From positions 125,672,173 to 125,736,172 of the forward strand of contig NC_092859.1 of NCBI RefSeq assembly GCF_032062135.1: 64,000 nucleotides of DNA, written 5' to 3'. Below the pieces are notes generated by a model. That model made no database searches, was not told where the DNA came from, and worked only from the letters and a program-made list of their open reading frames with translations. Source of the stretch: Pyxicephalus adspersus (lineage: Eukaryota > Chordata > Amphibia > Anura > Pyxicephalidae). Shown piece after piece: positions 26,871-39,800 of this stretch. Each line of letters opens with the position of its first letter. Position 1 is the first letter of the stretch. The position numbers and the translations under genes are program-made.

Positions 26871-29800
26871 TCAATACTCTTTTAGTCCTGGCCGGACTGT
26901 GGTGGGGCTTGTTTATCCTACAGCCTTTTATATGTAATCTAATGGGCTTGGAATAAGTTTTGGCCAGTTGTTATACTGGTAATTTTTGTTTTGTTTGCAT
27001 TGCTAAAGAACTGCACCAAACATGTGCTATTCATTTTGTAATGCAGGACCCTGCAAAAAAATACATTTTGATGCATCACTGGGAGTTAGGTTTGACTGCA
27101 GTGCATGTCCATTGGCAGGGTGCATTAGGATGCCATTCAGTATAAATGGCACCATTGTGCATTGCGGTATGAATTTTAAGCTTACAAAATGTTATATTTT
27201 TAATATTCTGTATTTTCTAGTCTTTTCAGTATTTTAATGGTATAACGTGATAACCATTGTTTTTATAACCATTTTAGGAACATGTGGATGAGCATGAAGA
27301 GACTGGTCCGGTCATCCTTCGGAAGAAGCGAGCAGCTCAGGCAGAGAAAAATACTTGTCAGCTCTACATTCAGACAGATCATCTTTTTTACAAGCGATAT
27401 GGAGAAACAAGAGAAGCTGTAATAGCTCAGGTAACACCTACTATGACAAGAATTTAATTCAGCTGCATTCTAATAGGAGCTGGATAAACTAAAGTATTGA
27501 TGCACCTCTGCAACAAGCTGTTTGGAATCTTGGTGCCCAACATGTGGCTACTGCGGCTTAATTCACACACGTTGTTCTTGCACAGGGCAATAGGGAGCAC
27601 AAACTTGCAAGTAAGTGGCTGCGTTAGTAGTGATCTCTTGCATTGTTATGTAACCTGTTTTCAGTCTATTTCATGAAGCATGTCCCTAACATTTCCTATA
27701 GTATATTTAGTCTTTGGCAATCTCCTGTAGCATTTGTACAGTACCTGACCATCCCCTGTAGCTTTCCCGTTCCTGACCATCTCCTGTAGCTTTCCTGTCA
27801 CAAATTATTTTACCAACTTCTGCTAAATGTCTGCAGTGTCTAATGGCTTTCTGTAGCATTACATTCAATAAACATAGTGAGTGGCCCTTTGTTGATGTTG
27901 GGGCCTGAACCTGGGACCTCCTTGGGACCTTGTTAAGCCTTATATACAGTTTAACATTTTTTGTAGGCCGGGGTCACACCTTGTGTTGGTGAACAAAGAG
28001 ATGCATTTAATTTCATCCGATTTTTGCAGTAGGCAGCCAATTCAAATGATTGGGTTGCCTTACCTCACTGCACAGTATTAGCATAGCAAAAAAACTAGGT
28101 ATATGGATGTGCTATCACTGCTGCATATATGTGAACACGTCCTTATCAGTATGAAGAATGCACGGAACATCTTTCTTGCTATAGACTGTTATTGCTCAAA
28201 GTGAAACTCAAAGTAAATTTGTTAGTATGTGGTTAGCATATAACCATGTTTACTGTTTTACCTGTTACTGGACTGTTCATTTGGCTGGAATTTGTGTTAT
28301 ACACACATTTATTAGCCATTAAGATAAATTAATTGTTTAATTGGTAATTGTGTGTCACCTATCTGTTTGTGTCTGGCATAAGACTGGCTGTATAGAAATA
28401 TAAATTAATTAGTAGAAAACCCTTAACATGGCTATGCCCAGAGTTTTTTGTTTTAACAGTGACATTCATTTTAGAAGATTTTTGGCAGCACTTCCCTATA
28501 TAATGTATTTTAAGTGGATAGATGGTGTGGTCTTTCTCTACCCTGCATTTACTATAGTGCTCCCCTGTATTGTGTTCTGCTTGTAAACAATTTAGCACAT
28601 GACTCCAATATTTAGAGAATGTATTTACAGACAGTTCTTCCGCTAAAAACAAGTATTTTACTTCTGCATGAAATTGTATTTATTTTACAGTAAAATTGAA
28701 CTGCAAGCTAAGCAAATATTGTTTAACCCGAGATAAAAGAAACTGTAGCAGTAACCACATACAAGAAGTGGTTACATAGTAGGTTAGGTTGAAAAAAGAA
28801 AGTCCATCAAGTTCAAAATAAACATACCCTAGATATAAAACCCTATAAGACAAGAATCAGTCACTGTTTTTTTTACATTAAAGCCTTATTACTCAGTTAT
28901 ATTCTGTGCTTCTAGAAAAACATCCAGCTTTTTCTTAAAGCAAGTACTTCAGTTCTTCTACATTTTCACAGACCTAACAGTGAAGAATCCCTTCCTTCTC
29001 CGGAGCTTAAACTTCTTTTCTTCCAGACGCAAAGAGTGCCCTCTTATTCTTTGTAATGATCTCAAAGTGAATAATAGGGAAAAGAGTTCTCTATATGGAC
29101 TATTTATATATTTCTACAGGGTGATCATATCCCCCCTTAACCTCCCTAGCGGTATTCCCGAGTGTGACTCAGGGTGGAAAAAATTGCAAAAAGCGGTAAT
29201 CCCGAGTCACACTCGGGGTACCTTTGAGGGTCCCTCTTACCTTATCCCCGCGCTCCAGCGGCGATCTCACGATCCCGCTGTGATGGCGGGGCGCTTCTCC
29301 GTCGGGGGGCGTGGCTGGGCGGGAAATTTAAAAGCAGATTACGGAGTAATCTGCTTTTAAATACCGCCCGGGTCCCCACCACCCCGATGCACGCATCTGC
29401 AGTTAGATGCGATGCACCATGCAGGATTTCTGCTTGGTGCATCGCATCTAACTGCAGATGCGATCACCAATAGTAGATCCAGAGGGTGATGCCAGCGGAG
29501 ATTTCCCGCTGGCAGCACCCCCTGAATCTACTGCTGTCCTGCTCGCATCTCCCGGAGGCTGATCTCCGGGTGATGCGAGCAGGAGAGTGAGCAGCGGGGA
29601 CATCATCCCCTACTCCCGGAGGCTGATCTCACCCTCCGGGAGTAGGGGATGATGTCCCCGCTGCTCACTCTCCTGCTCGCATCACCCAGAGATCAGCCTC
29701 CGGGAGATGCGAGCAGGGGAATGAAGTAGGGCGGGGATATCCCCACCGCATCACCCGGCAAGATGTGTGACATCTTCCGGGTGATGCGGTGGAGTGATGG

Positions 29801-32800
29801 ATTCTGGGGGGGGGAAATTTAAAAGCAGATTACTATGTAATCTGCTTTTAAATTTTTTTTTTTAAAGTAAAAACACATCAAAACATATAATGAAAGTATA
29901 AATACATATTGTAGTGCACCAAGCATCATTGCCCAGTGCCCTGATTTACATTTTGCACGCTATTAGCCCTGACCTTTTAATGACTTTTTAATCACTTCCT
30001 GAATTGAAGTAAATTTTTTTTTTCTAAAATCTGCATATAATTTATATTATTATTAATCAATAATATTGCACCCTTGTTTGGAAAATTTCAGAAGGAAATT
30101 TTTGATAAAATTTTTTTTTGGGATAAATTACATTGTTTCGGGCTAATATTTCATTATTTTTTATAATAATGATTTATAATTATGTATTATTTTATAAATT
30201 ATGATTCTAATATAATAAATAAATATAATAATTATACCCGGGAGTTAATCCTAAGAATTACAGGCCCACAATATAAACAAAAATTTCTACGCAAAAAAAA
30301 TAGGATCACTTTTTGCATCAAAAAATGACAGAATTAGAACGCTAGGGGGGTTAAATGTCTTTTCTCAAGGGAGAATAGATTCAGTTTAGCTAATCTCACC
30401 TCATAGCTGAGCTCCTCCATTCCTTTTATTAGTTTAGTTGTTCATCTCTACACTCTGTCCAATTCCACAATGTGCTTTTTGTAAATGGGTTCCCAAAACT
30501 GGACTGCATATTGCAGATGTGGTCTGACCAATGCTTTGTACAGGGGCAGGATTATGTCTCCATCTATGCAGTCTATTCCTCTTTTAATGGTGAACTTCAA
30601 TATATAAATGTTATTTTAAGGTTGATATACTCTTTAATAAGTGTGGTTGTAGCTTTATAGGTGTAAAAGGACTCTGATTAAGAGGCCATGACATACCCTT
30701 TGGCATTTTCAGAATTCTTCCCACAAAGTACCAACAACTAAGTGCTTTACTTACTGAAAAGGCTATATATGAGTGGTCAATATAATTCTATCTCACTATT
30801 TAGCCTGTTTGTAGAACTAAAGCCCCACTTTGAATATTCTACGATCAGGCAGGTGGTTTTATGAAAAAGGGACGAACGGTATTCCTTCTGAAATGATTGC
30901 TCTTATCTGTCTGGTCGCCACAAAGCTGTCAAAGTTTGCTGAGCTGCGCAGGCAATCCTGGCTTCCCTTGCACATGCTGGGAATGGATGACTTCCAGTAC
31001 TCCTTACTCAGGAGTTCATCACCCAGTACGGCCAGTCAAGATGGATGAAGGTTGTGAAAAAAAGTGAAGGAAGTGGCGCCTACAATGAAACTAGAATAGG
31101 TGATAGTCTGTTTTGTTCTGCTTTAATGCTATAGCATTTTTGATACCCAGAAGGTCAGATTTAAAGGTCCAAGGTTCAGATCTTTTTGGTTTTGAAACTG
31201 TATCACAAAAAACTCCCCCAAGTTCTTCAGAGTTGTAAGTAAAGAAACACCATAGTATTCTTAGTATTTGTTAGGCCAGTAAATAAATGCACATTGTTTT
31301 TTTGTTTCACTAGTCCCGTGTTTCTTTGATTTGCCTTTCACATCTAGGGCAAATTTTAATATATCTGACCCTTACTATTTCCAAGCACATTATCATCCAG
31401 TAGCAGCCTGGGGCTCCTGAGACATCTTTATACTAATGAACTGAAGGCTGAGTCCAGTCACTTGCTTTTCCCTAGTAATTTTTGAAAAATGTGAATATCC
31501 CTTTCTGTTTTTGCTTTACCATTTTCTTACTTCTGTCTATATGTTGATGTCTAGGGATAAATTTAGCATGTCGTCTTACTAGAAATAGCCGAGCCACACA
31601 ATGAAATTTCTCATGACCATTTAGGGGTTGAAAACCCTTGGGGTAAAAGTCTTATAAAATAATTCTGTGTTATGCTTCATCGTTGCACTTAAAGCTAAAT
31701 TGGAAGAGGCAGCCATAAAGGAAAAATGTATCTTGTAAAGAAACATGACGCGTTAATCGGATATATCTTTTTTTCAAGTGTTATCTGTTTTGGCCATGTT
31801 TATTTTTGGGGATTTGCAATAAAACCTGTTAACTGGGAAACCAATGCCTGGAAAGAACCTTAAAACAGAACTAAACACTATTAACACCCCTAGCGGTAAT
31901 CCCGAGTGTGATTTGGGGTGGATTTTCTGTGCAAAAAGCAGTTATCCCGAATCACACTCGGGGTCGCTAAAAACGTAAGAAAACAAAAAAAAAAAACAAA
32001 ACACCCTGTTCTGTTGGTGTCCCCTGGTGTCCTGCTGTTCTCTGCAGGTTCTTCGGACACGTCTTCTTCCTCCGATCCCCAGCCGGCGAATGTAGAGCCG
32101 TTCTCCGGGGTTTCCCGGTGACGTCGGTGAGGGTGAGAGGAGCGGTGGGAAATTCAAATTAATTTTGTATTGGCTTGGCTGTGATGACATATCTCACACA
32201 CAGGCGGGCAGGAGTTCAGTCCCTGCAACCACAGGGAAAGCCTAGATATGCTGGGTTCCCCAGTAACCAACATTGGGCTGAGCTGCACAGCTCAGCAATT
32301 TTGACAGCTGAAGTGGGCTTGCTTGTACCTTTCTGCAATAAACCCTGTCTGATCTCCAACTTTTGAATTGGCTTTTAGTTCCGCTTTAACTGAAATATTT
32401 TTGGTATCTATGTACTTGTAACTTTCACATGCTACAGTCTCTGGGTATTTAAAAGTGCATCTCTTAACAACTACCACATCCTAACTGGACCTAAGAAGGT
32501 CTACAATACAAAGTTATGCTTTATATTACTAATGTCAAATAAAAAATAGTAACTGAAGCTTTTGTAAGCACTCAATCACTAAAATGAGATGTTTAATGAT
32601 TGGAAAAACATGTAAGACTTCTTTTTTTTTTTTTTGTCACCAGAACAGAAAATGCTTACATACAAGCAAATGTATGTGAGCAGGGGTTTTTAAAAATTCT
32701 TTAACATGAAAGTCTTTATAGTCATCATCACTTTTTAGTTTTGGTTTGCAGTCCATTTATTGTCACCTAAACAAAATTGCACTGAAATAACCTGGTTAAC

Positions 32801-35800
32801 CCACCTCTGTGTATAAATTCCCATTGAAGTTAGTAAATCGAGCTTCAATGGGAAACCTACCTCTGTGTGGCTAGTGCCCCTGTGCTAACCTAAGCCCATT
32901 ATTACAAACCAAAAACCCATTCATAGTTTGTATTGTAACTGTTATCTGATCTGCTGTTAAATGTTATAATGGGGATCTCATAGATTTCCTTTTTACACTT
33001 AATGCATGTACGTTTACCTAAATTTTCATTGTAGTGTTAAGCATTTCAATAAAACTGAAAAATGTTTTCTGCAATAAAAAAAGCAGTATGTAAAACTATA
33101 ACGTCTTTGTGTTCAATAGATATCCAGCCACGTAAAGGCTATTGACACCATCTATCAGTCGACTGATTTCATGGGAATTCGAAATATTAGCTTCATGGTG
33201 AAGCGCATTCGGGTAAGTCTTTAAAAGCAAGTTTTCTTCCTGAAAATTAGAAGTATAAAAAAACTGACCTTTTTTATTAACTTTACTAAGTCTGCAAAAA
33301 TAAGCATTTGACATGCCACTACCTACGACAGGAAGGAAAGTCGGCAGCCTCTTGGAGACTGTCCACTGCGTCTCTCTTTAAGCCAGTAAGGCTTGGATCT
33401 AAATAGAGCCTCACTAGAGGGACAGAAACATGGTTCACTTCCACAGAAAAAGTCAATATGTGCTTATAATTTCAGCTGCTTGCATCTAAAGATTCAATGA
33501 TTTTCATGAAAGTAACCTTTATCTATGCACTTAATTGTATATGGCTTTTTTTCGAACTTTTTTCGGCTTTGTTACAAACACAATACTGTTTAGTTTTATA
33601 TCTAGACAATAACTTGTGATCTGCACAAATATCTATTGAAAAAGACAACAGCAGGTAATTGTTAATTACATTTACTTCTGTTGTCTTCTCCCAGGTTGGG
33701 CTCTCTAAAAACTGTGACGGAAACACAGTGGCACCTTTGGTTCAACCTTTTTGGTTCATACGTTCTATACTTCAGGGCTGTGATATTTTTTATAAGTTTC
33801 CGCAAATAGTAGCCCTAGTTGACTTTTCAGCAGTGAGTAACTCCATTTTTACAGAGTATTAAAAAGAAGGACTTCTTATGTATCATTAGTAAAAAACTAA
33901 TGGTACTGTTGAACTTATGTCATTAAAAATTGTCATTATTAGCACAATATACATATGTTTTGTAGGTATCACTCTTAAATAAACCACAATAAGGAGTCAG
34001 TTTATTAAGCAGTGAATCTGACATTCACTGAAACATTTTGTGGTAAAGTATCTTCCAGGTCCTTCTGTTCCAATAGCAGTAACTGATTATCCACCAGGAA
34101 CTGTTTCACTGAATGTCAGATTCATGGCTTTATAAAAAGACCCCTAAGTGTAAATAAACCTTTTATTGTGTTTTTGCTTTTTCAAGGTTGCTTTGCATGG
34201 TAACTCTTTCTTTATTGTGGTAAAAATATTAATTTATTTTAAAGGATGAATAGTAAAAGAATCACATCCCTAGTCTCTCATAATAATCCAGACATCTTGA
34301 GCCTAATTACCCATTGAAAATGAGTTCCTGGCACTGGAAAGTGGTTTCCAATAGCTTACAGAAAGATCAGATGTGCGAGGTTGAACTTGTAGATTTATTA
34401 ATTCTGGAAGCACTCATGGATTTAGAGTCGTAGTAAGTCATTACTTAGTTATGCTATGTTGGACAACCCAACACCATCAGTGCTAGTTTCACATCCTCTA
34501 TTTGTTGGTTGATTTTCACAACCTAAAAATGATGGCATAGAATGTTCTTATTGTTCCCAAATTTTAGTGCTTCTAAAGCACATCTAATTATGAAAATATC
34601 AGTCATGTAAAAACTCAGAGGCATAAGGTATGGCATGGTCCATTGAACCAGTATCATTCACCATATGGTCGTAGTAATGCAGCTTGAGGCTTTATTACTT
34701 TGTATTACATGATCAGCAAACAGAGAAGAAAGACTGAGTATCATGCAGGCAAACACTGATAACATCTTTCATTTTTGTGTGTGTTCTGTGTATAGCTCTG
34801 GAAAGATTATGTAGAGAACTCCCACAGCTACCTAGATTGTCTAGCTGTGTGATGTAGTGAAGCAACTAGTAGGCTTTCCAGTACTTTGAGCTGTAAGCAG
34901 AGAAATGTATTAGCATTATACACAGACTATGTTCTTGTTTTTTTTTTTTTTTTATAGATAAACACTACAGCTGATGAGAAAGACCCTTCAAATCCTTTTC
35001 GATTCCCCAACATTGGTGTGGAGAAATTTCTAGAGTTAAACTCTGAGCAGAACCACGATGATTACTGCTTGGCTTATGTATTTACAGACAGAGATTTTGA
35101 TGATGGTGTCCTTGGACTTGCCTGGGTTGGAGCTCCTTCAGGTATTGAATTTTGTGCACGTAGAAAAATTTTAAATTTACGAACAAGGACAAGAACTCAC
35201 TGACATACTTGATACTTGATTTAGGCCTGTGAGAGTCATTGACCATTTCTAAGATGTCACTGCCCATAGCGGCCCAGAGAGTCTGTTCACAGTAAACATT
35301 GCACCTTCTCCTCCACTCGACTATCTTGGGCATCTTGGGCTGGGTTGGTGGCATGGGAGTTCATTCAATCCCTTCATGCACATCCTGGCAACCAAAGCCA
35401 ATGCTGTGCGTGCTCAGCTCTTTGTCAGAAACCCAAAATCATCATACAGGTAAGACAGAATATTGCAGAAAGGACATCACCTGTTCATTTTTGCGGTAAC
35501 TACCTGTCTGATCAGGAAAACCTAAAAGTGAGACTTATGTTCCACTTTTATTGTTCAGTTTTCAGTGTTGATATATGGCAGAGTTAAATATATTTTAGAA
35601 AAAGGTAGGAATACTTTGGGAACTGTTAATAAAGAAAAAAAAGATAATTCTTAAGGATTTGTAGAAAATCTTCCTTGTAATTTATGTACTTGGATACCAT
35701 TGAATTCAGTAGACAAACAAAGACCATAGCCAATATAGGTTTTACTGTGTACAGGTTCTCATGTTTATCTCCCAGCAGATTGTGATTTTAGTGATTTTAC

Positions 35801-36775
35801 AGTGTAAGTCAGTGCCACCACCATTCATTTGCTATTAGACTGCTGTTGGTAGACCCTACATGAAGTGTTTCCCTGAAGCAGTGGTTTATTGGTGTGACGA
35901 AGAGGTAACTGCACTGCAACCCCGCTGCCATTCTGAGCATATCCTTAAGTTAACAGTTATTTTTACGTAAACGGAATACGGTCAGTTATGGACAACCAGC
36001 AGGTGGAAATCCATCTCTTAAGCCATCCTCTTTGCAAGTGACCTGGCTGCTTTCTAATTTTGTTGCTTTTCTTCCCTTTTCTGACACAACAAAAATCAAT
36101 CTATTTCATTTTACCTGTGATGATAGGTGACATATCAGCCAGGTAGAGTTAATAATGAAATCCTGTTTGTTCGAATTGCCTGTAGCTACAAAAGACTAAA
36201 AGTGTAGTTTAAATTACTATTTTTGCTATGGCAGTAAACTCGAATTGTCAGACACTTTGCAGCACAGCCTCCTAAATCCTTCTAAATAGATTCCCGGGAC
36301 AAAAGTGAGAGGTTTATTAACTTGCAGCCCTTTATTCCCTGTTGTGGTCTGATAATCAAATTTACTTCTCACAGTAAGAAAGATAAAAAGACAGCAAGTT
36401 GTCATAGGGCAAAATCATTCCTCAAATTGTGCTGCTTACGTATTTCTTGATCTATTAGAAATAAAAATGAGATGCCTGCAGGTAACTCTTCACAGCGGGA
36501 AGTGGATGGGATCGCTGTTTTTGAATTTGTAGGCACATGGGTCCCCGCTGTGAGAAGGTTCATGAACAATGTAAGTTCTCTGTTTCTACTCACACTTACC
36601 AGAGAATGCACAGCCTGTTACAGTATAGTACCGTCTTGTGCTTCTAAATGACCTCTTTTATACATTTGCCATCCAATGCCTGATGTCATCTCAAGCTATG
36701 AAGGTTCTACTTTCAAATTTCATGCATCATGCAGACAATCTGTGCTTTTGTTTACAACAATGTTTTCCGTAAATT

Positions 36776-36831
<56 letters not shown>

Positions 36832-39800
36832 TATATACATGTAATTTTTTAGGCTAAGTGATTTATGGTGGTTTGTATAACAATTCCCACATCACACAGT
36901 AGTTCATAGAATCTATTCTCTCCTTTTATTCTTTACAATTAATTATAAAAATTCAAACATGTTCACATGTCTTATTTAAATTAATCTTTATACAGCATTT
37001 GTATAATATTTACATAATACCAAATGCATGAACTCTTTCCATATTCCTTATAGCCATACCAGAAAGGTGGTAACGCGTTTCACGGACTAAGCCACTTCAT
37101 TGGACCAGCCAGCTGAACTAACAACATAATATGATAGACTATATGTAAAAAGAAAAATATATTAAGTAAATCTACAATACACAATTCAAAGAAATCATAC
37201 CATATATCATAAAATAAATGTTATGAGATGGATTTTTTTTTTATTTAGATATTACAACTTTTTTGTAGTCGCTTCATCATAGGGGTATCTACATTAGTAT
37301 GGTAATATATAAATGCTTTTATTGTATGGCTGTACAAACCACAGAGCATAATAAAAGTGCTCATATCAAATAAAAAAATGTAAAGATCATATAGGAAAAA
37401 AAAATGAAGAAAGAGCGTATATTCCCAAAAGTTAGTACGATTACACCAGCCTTGGTCTAAATCTTAGAATGAAAACAGTTGAGCTCCATGATTGTCTCTT
37501 AGTATCATGTCTCAGTGTCCTGAGTAAGTAGGAACATGAACCAAAGCACCATGAATCATTTTTTTTTAATGATTTCATTTAAGAATATTTCCTAGTAGTT
37601 AGTATAATTGTACTGTTTTCTACTTTTAGGCAGCTCTGGTGGAATATGTGAAAAGAGCAAACTCTATTCTGATGGCAAGAAGAAGTCCCTGAACACTGGA
37701 ATCATCACTGTTCAAAATTATGGCTCCCATGTCCCTCCCAAAGTCTCTCATATCACCTTTGCTCATGAAGTTGGACATAACTTTGGCTCTCCAGTATGTT
37801 TGTTTGTTTTTTTTCCTTTAAAGTAAAGCTCTCTACAGCCTTGACATGGTTTCCATGCATGTTACCAAAAATTGTAGTATAACAGTGTTTAAAATGCACT
37901 GTCAGGCAAACACTCTTTTTACTTTATCTCTTACTTTTTCATTCTCTGCCCTCATGTTACATATCTTTTTTCCTGTACTGTACTGTTTACAGAAACTTAG
38001 CCTTTAGAGAAGGTCAACCCCTGTATTTTCTGCCAGTGATTAATCCCCTTTCGCAATTCCCTGTATTATTTTTTAAGCTTATGGTGCCCATATAGTTACC
38101 AAGGAGAAGAAGATGCTGGCATCCAAAAGGCTATTGTATGAAAACAGACCATTCCTTATTCAGTTATGTGAGAGCAACCATTGCTGATATTCTGAAAATG
38201 ATTAGTGGCCCAGCTATGTCTGAATTCAGTACTGGTATGTCCAGTACTTCATTACTGGTTTGAATACCCGTTTCTGGTTAAGAGTTTGGAAGATGGCAGA
38301 GAACATGACAACCAGGCAGTTAGCTTTTTCAATAAAGTCTGCTGCCCATTGTAACAGTCCTGGAATCCCAATATTCCTGTTACTTGCTTTTAAAGGGGCT
38401 TATCTTAACAAAATGATCATTGTGAGTATATCAAGTCTAATATGAGGAAGGATGGTCCTAAAAGCTCCCTCGTGCATTAGGCAAATGCACTGTTTTCTTT
38501 GTTTCGGTATGGCACGTTCCCTTTAAATATACTCTAGCTGTCAGCACCTATCAATGCTTGGAATAGATAATAGTATTTGTTTTATTTTAACATTCAAGTT
38601 TTCTTTGACATTTGTTTCTTTTAGCTCTGGCATAATGCAGATATGACAATAGAAAAGTTTTGAAGTGCATGCTTCAGAAAACACTGAAAAGCTCCTTTTT
38701 TTTTTCTTGAAAGATTTTTCTTACCACTCAAATTGCCTTACTGTCTTTTTTCTGTTCTCTATTTCTGGCTTTTTAACTAATCTCTTGCACTTTAAAAGTA
38801 GGCTAACCTTCCAGCTTTAAAAGAATGAAATGAAAATTCCTCATTTTAGAAGAATGGAAGGCACGACATACAGTTACAATATTATATATTGTCTTTTTTT
38901 TAACATTCTCAAATATTTCATTTTACAGCATGATTCTGGCTCTGAATGTACTCCAGGAGAATCCAAGAATATTGGCTTTAAGGAAAATGGCAATTTTATC
39001 ATGTATGCAAGAGCTACATCTGGGGACAAGCTAAACAACAACAAGTTCTCTATCTGTAGTGTCCGAAATATCAGTCAGGTTCTGGACAAGAAAAGGAATT
39101 TCTGTTTTGTTGGTATGTATTTTTTTTTTCCTTAAAGGAGGATTCCTGGAAAATTTCTAGAATTGTTTTGTACCCATTCCTTTGTTAACCTTAAAACTTT
39201 CCCTTATTTCTTTTTTCCTTTCCTTTATACAGTATCCCATTGTTGTTCCATAGCCTCACATAATCCAGCATATGTTTACATTCCCTAGCTACATGTCTTT
39301 CTCCCATGCCTGTGCAGTATATATAACCCCATTGCCAGCAAACAGCCTATAGAAGCCATTAGGATTGGGGCCACAGGCATGGACAGAAGAGAAAGGGGGA
39401 TGATTGTAAAAAAAATACAATGCTTTGGCTTTTCGTGCATCCAAAACTGTAGAAGGTGGAATGGGTTAGCTTAGGCCAGTGTAGAAGGGGACGAAATTAT
39501 GCTTATCCAAGCCTAGTTTGTTGGGACAGGATTTCTGAAAACTAGACAAAGTAAACTTATAGCAATTTATTTTTATTATTTAAATATTTTTACAATTAAG
39601 AGTTAAAACCTCTTGTTTGGTTAACTTTTTGAAGTGAAATATTTTAAAATAATTGACATTCTTCTCTTTAAAGTGTCCACAAAACAGGTATTCCAATTGA
39701 AAGATTACAGTTTGTTTGCTGTCCTGTGGTTGATCTATAAAATTTAAATGACAATACCATTTTTTTCATTGAAATTTGAATTTTTTTTTTTATACGACAG

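Larger units (their letters stand above)
25756..27277 (+). other. ADAM10: ADAM10 intron 5
   Basis: GTAAGG to CATTTTAG. Contains a GC-rich hAT-like element (about 26000-26263), ATT and TAA repeats (26674-26695, 26841-26871) and a SINE/LINE tail. No exon seen. Confidence 0.85.
29137..30354. mobile_element. piggyBac-like nonautonomous element, about 1.2 kb
   Basis: Flanked by TTAA at 29137-29140 and 30351-30354. Termini CCTCCCTAGCG and CGCTAGGGGGG are inverted. Subterminal GTATTCCCGAGTGTGACTC (29153-29171) is followed by an inverted copy, GAGTCACACTCGGGG. TTAA duplication is the hallmark of piggyBac (established). No transposase frame; the core is GC-rich hairpins and the right half is AT-rich. 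Related ends occur at 31881 and 43698. Confidence 0.8.
28765..30655 (+). repeat. Older frog interspersed repeat, interrupted by an insertion
   Basis: The left part (28765-29136) has GGTTACATAGTAGGTTAGG, AGTCCATCAAGTTCAA and CTACAGGGTGATCATATCC. The right part (30351-30600) resumes with GTCTTTTCTCAAGGGAGAAT, AGCTCCTCCATTCC and TGGACTGCATATTGCAGATG. The two read as one continuous element once 29141-30354 is removed. Class not determined. Confidence 0.7.
27431..33119 (+). other. ADAM10: ADAM10 intron 6
   Basis: GTAACA to TTCAATAG, 5.7 kb. Dominated by a frog repeat (28765-30655) split by a piggyBac-like element, a dispersed repeat near 30810-31110 and a second piggyBac-like left end (31881-32160). 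27431-28750 is ordinary AT-rich intron. Confidence 0.85.

Noticed and set aside
29242..29442. Overlapping open frames on both strands around 28980-29442
   Set aside because: They fall in the GC-rich piggyBac-like core and its host repeat; frames follow hairpin arms, not protein.
35018..35203. Open frame starting inside exon 8 and running into the intron
   Set aside because: The first part is ADAM10 exon 8; the extension past 35141 is intron read-through.
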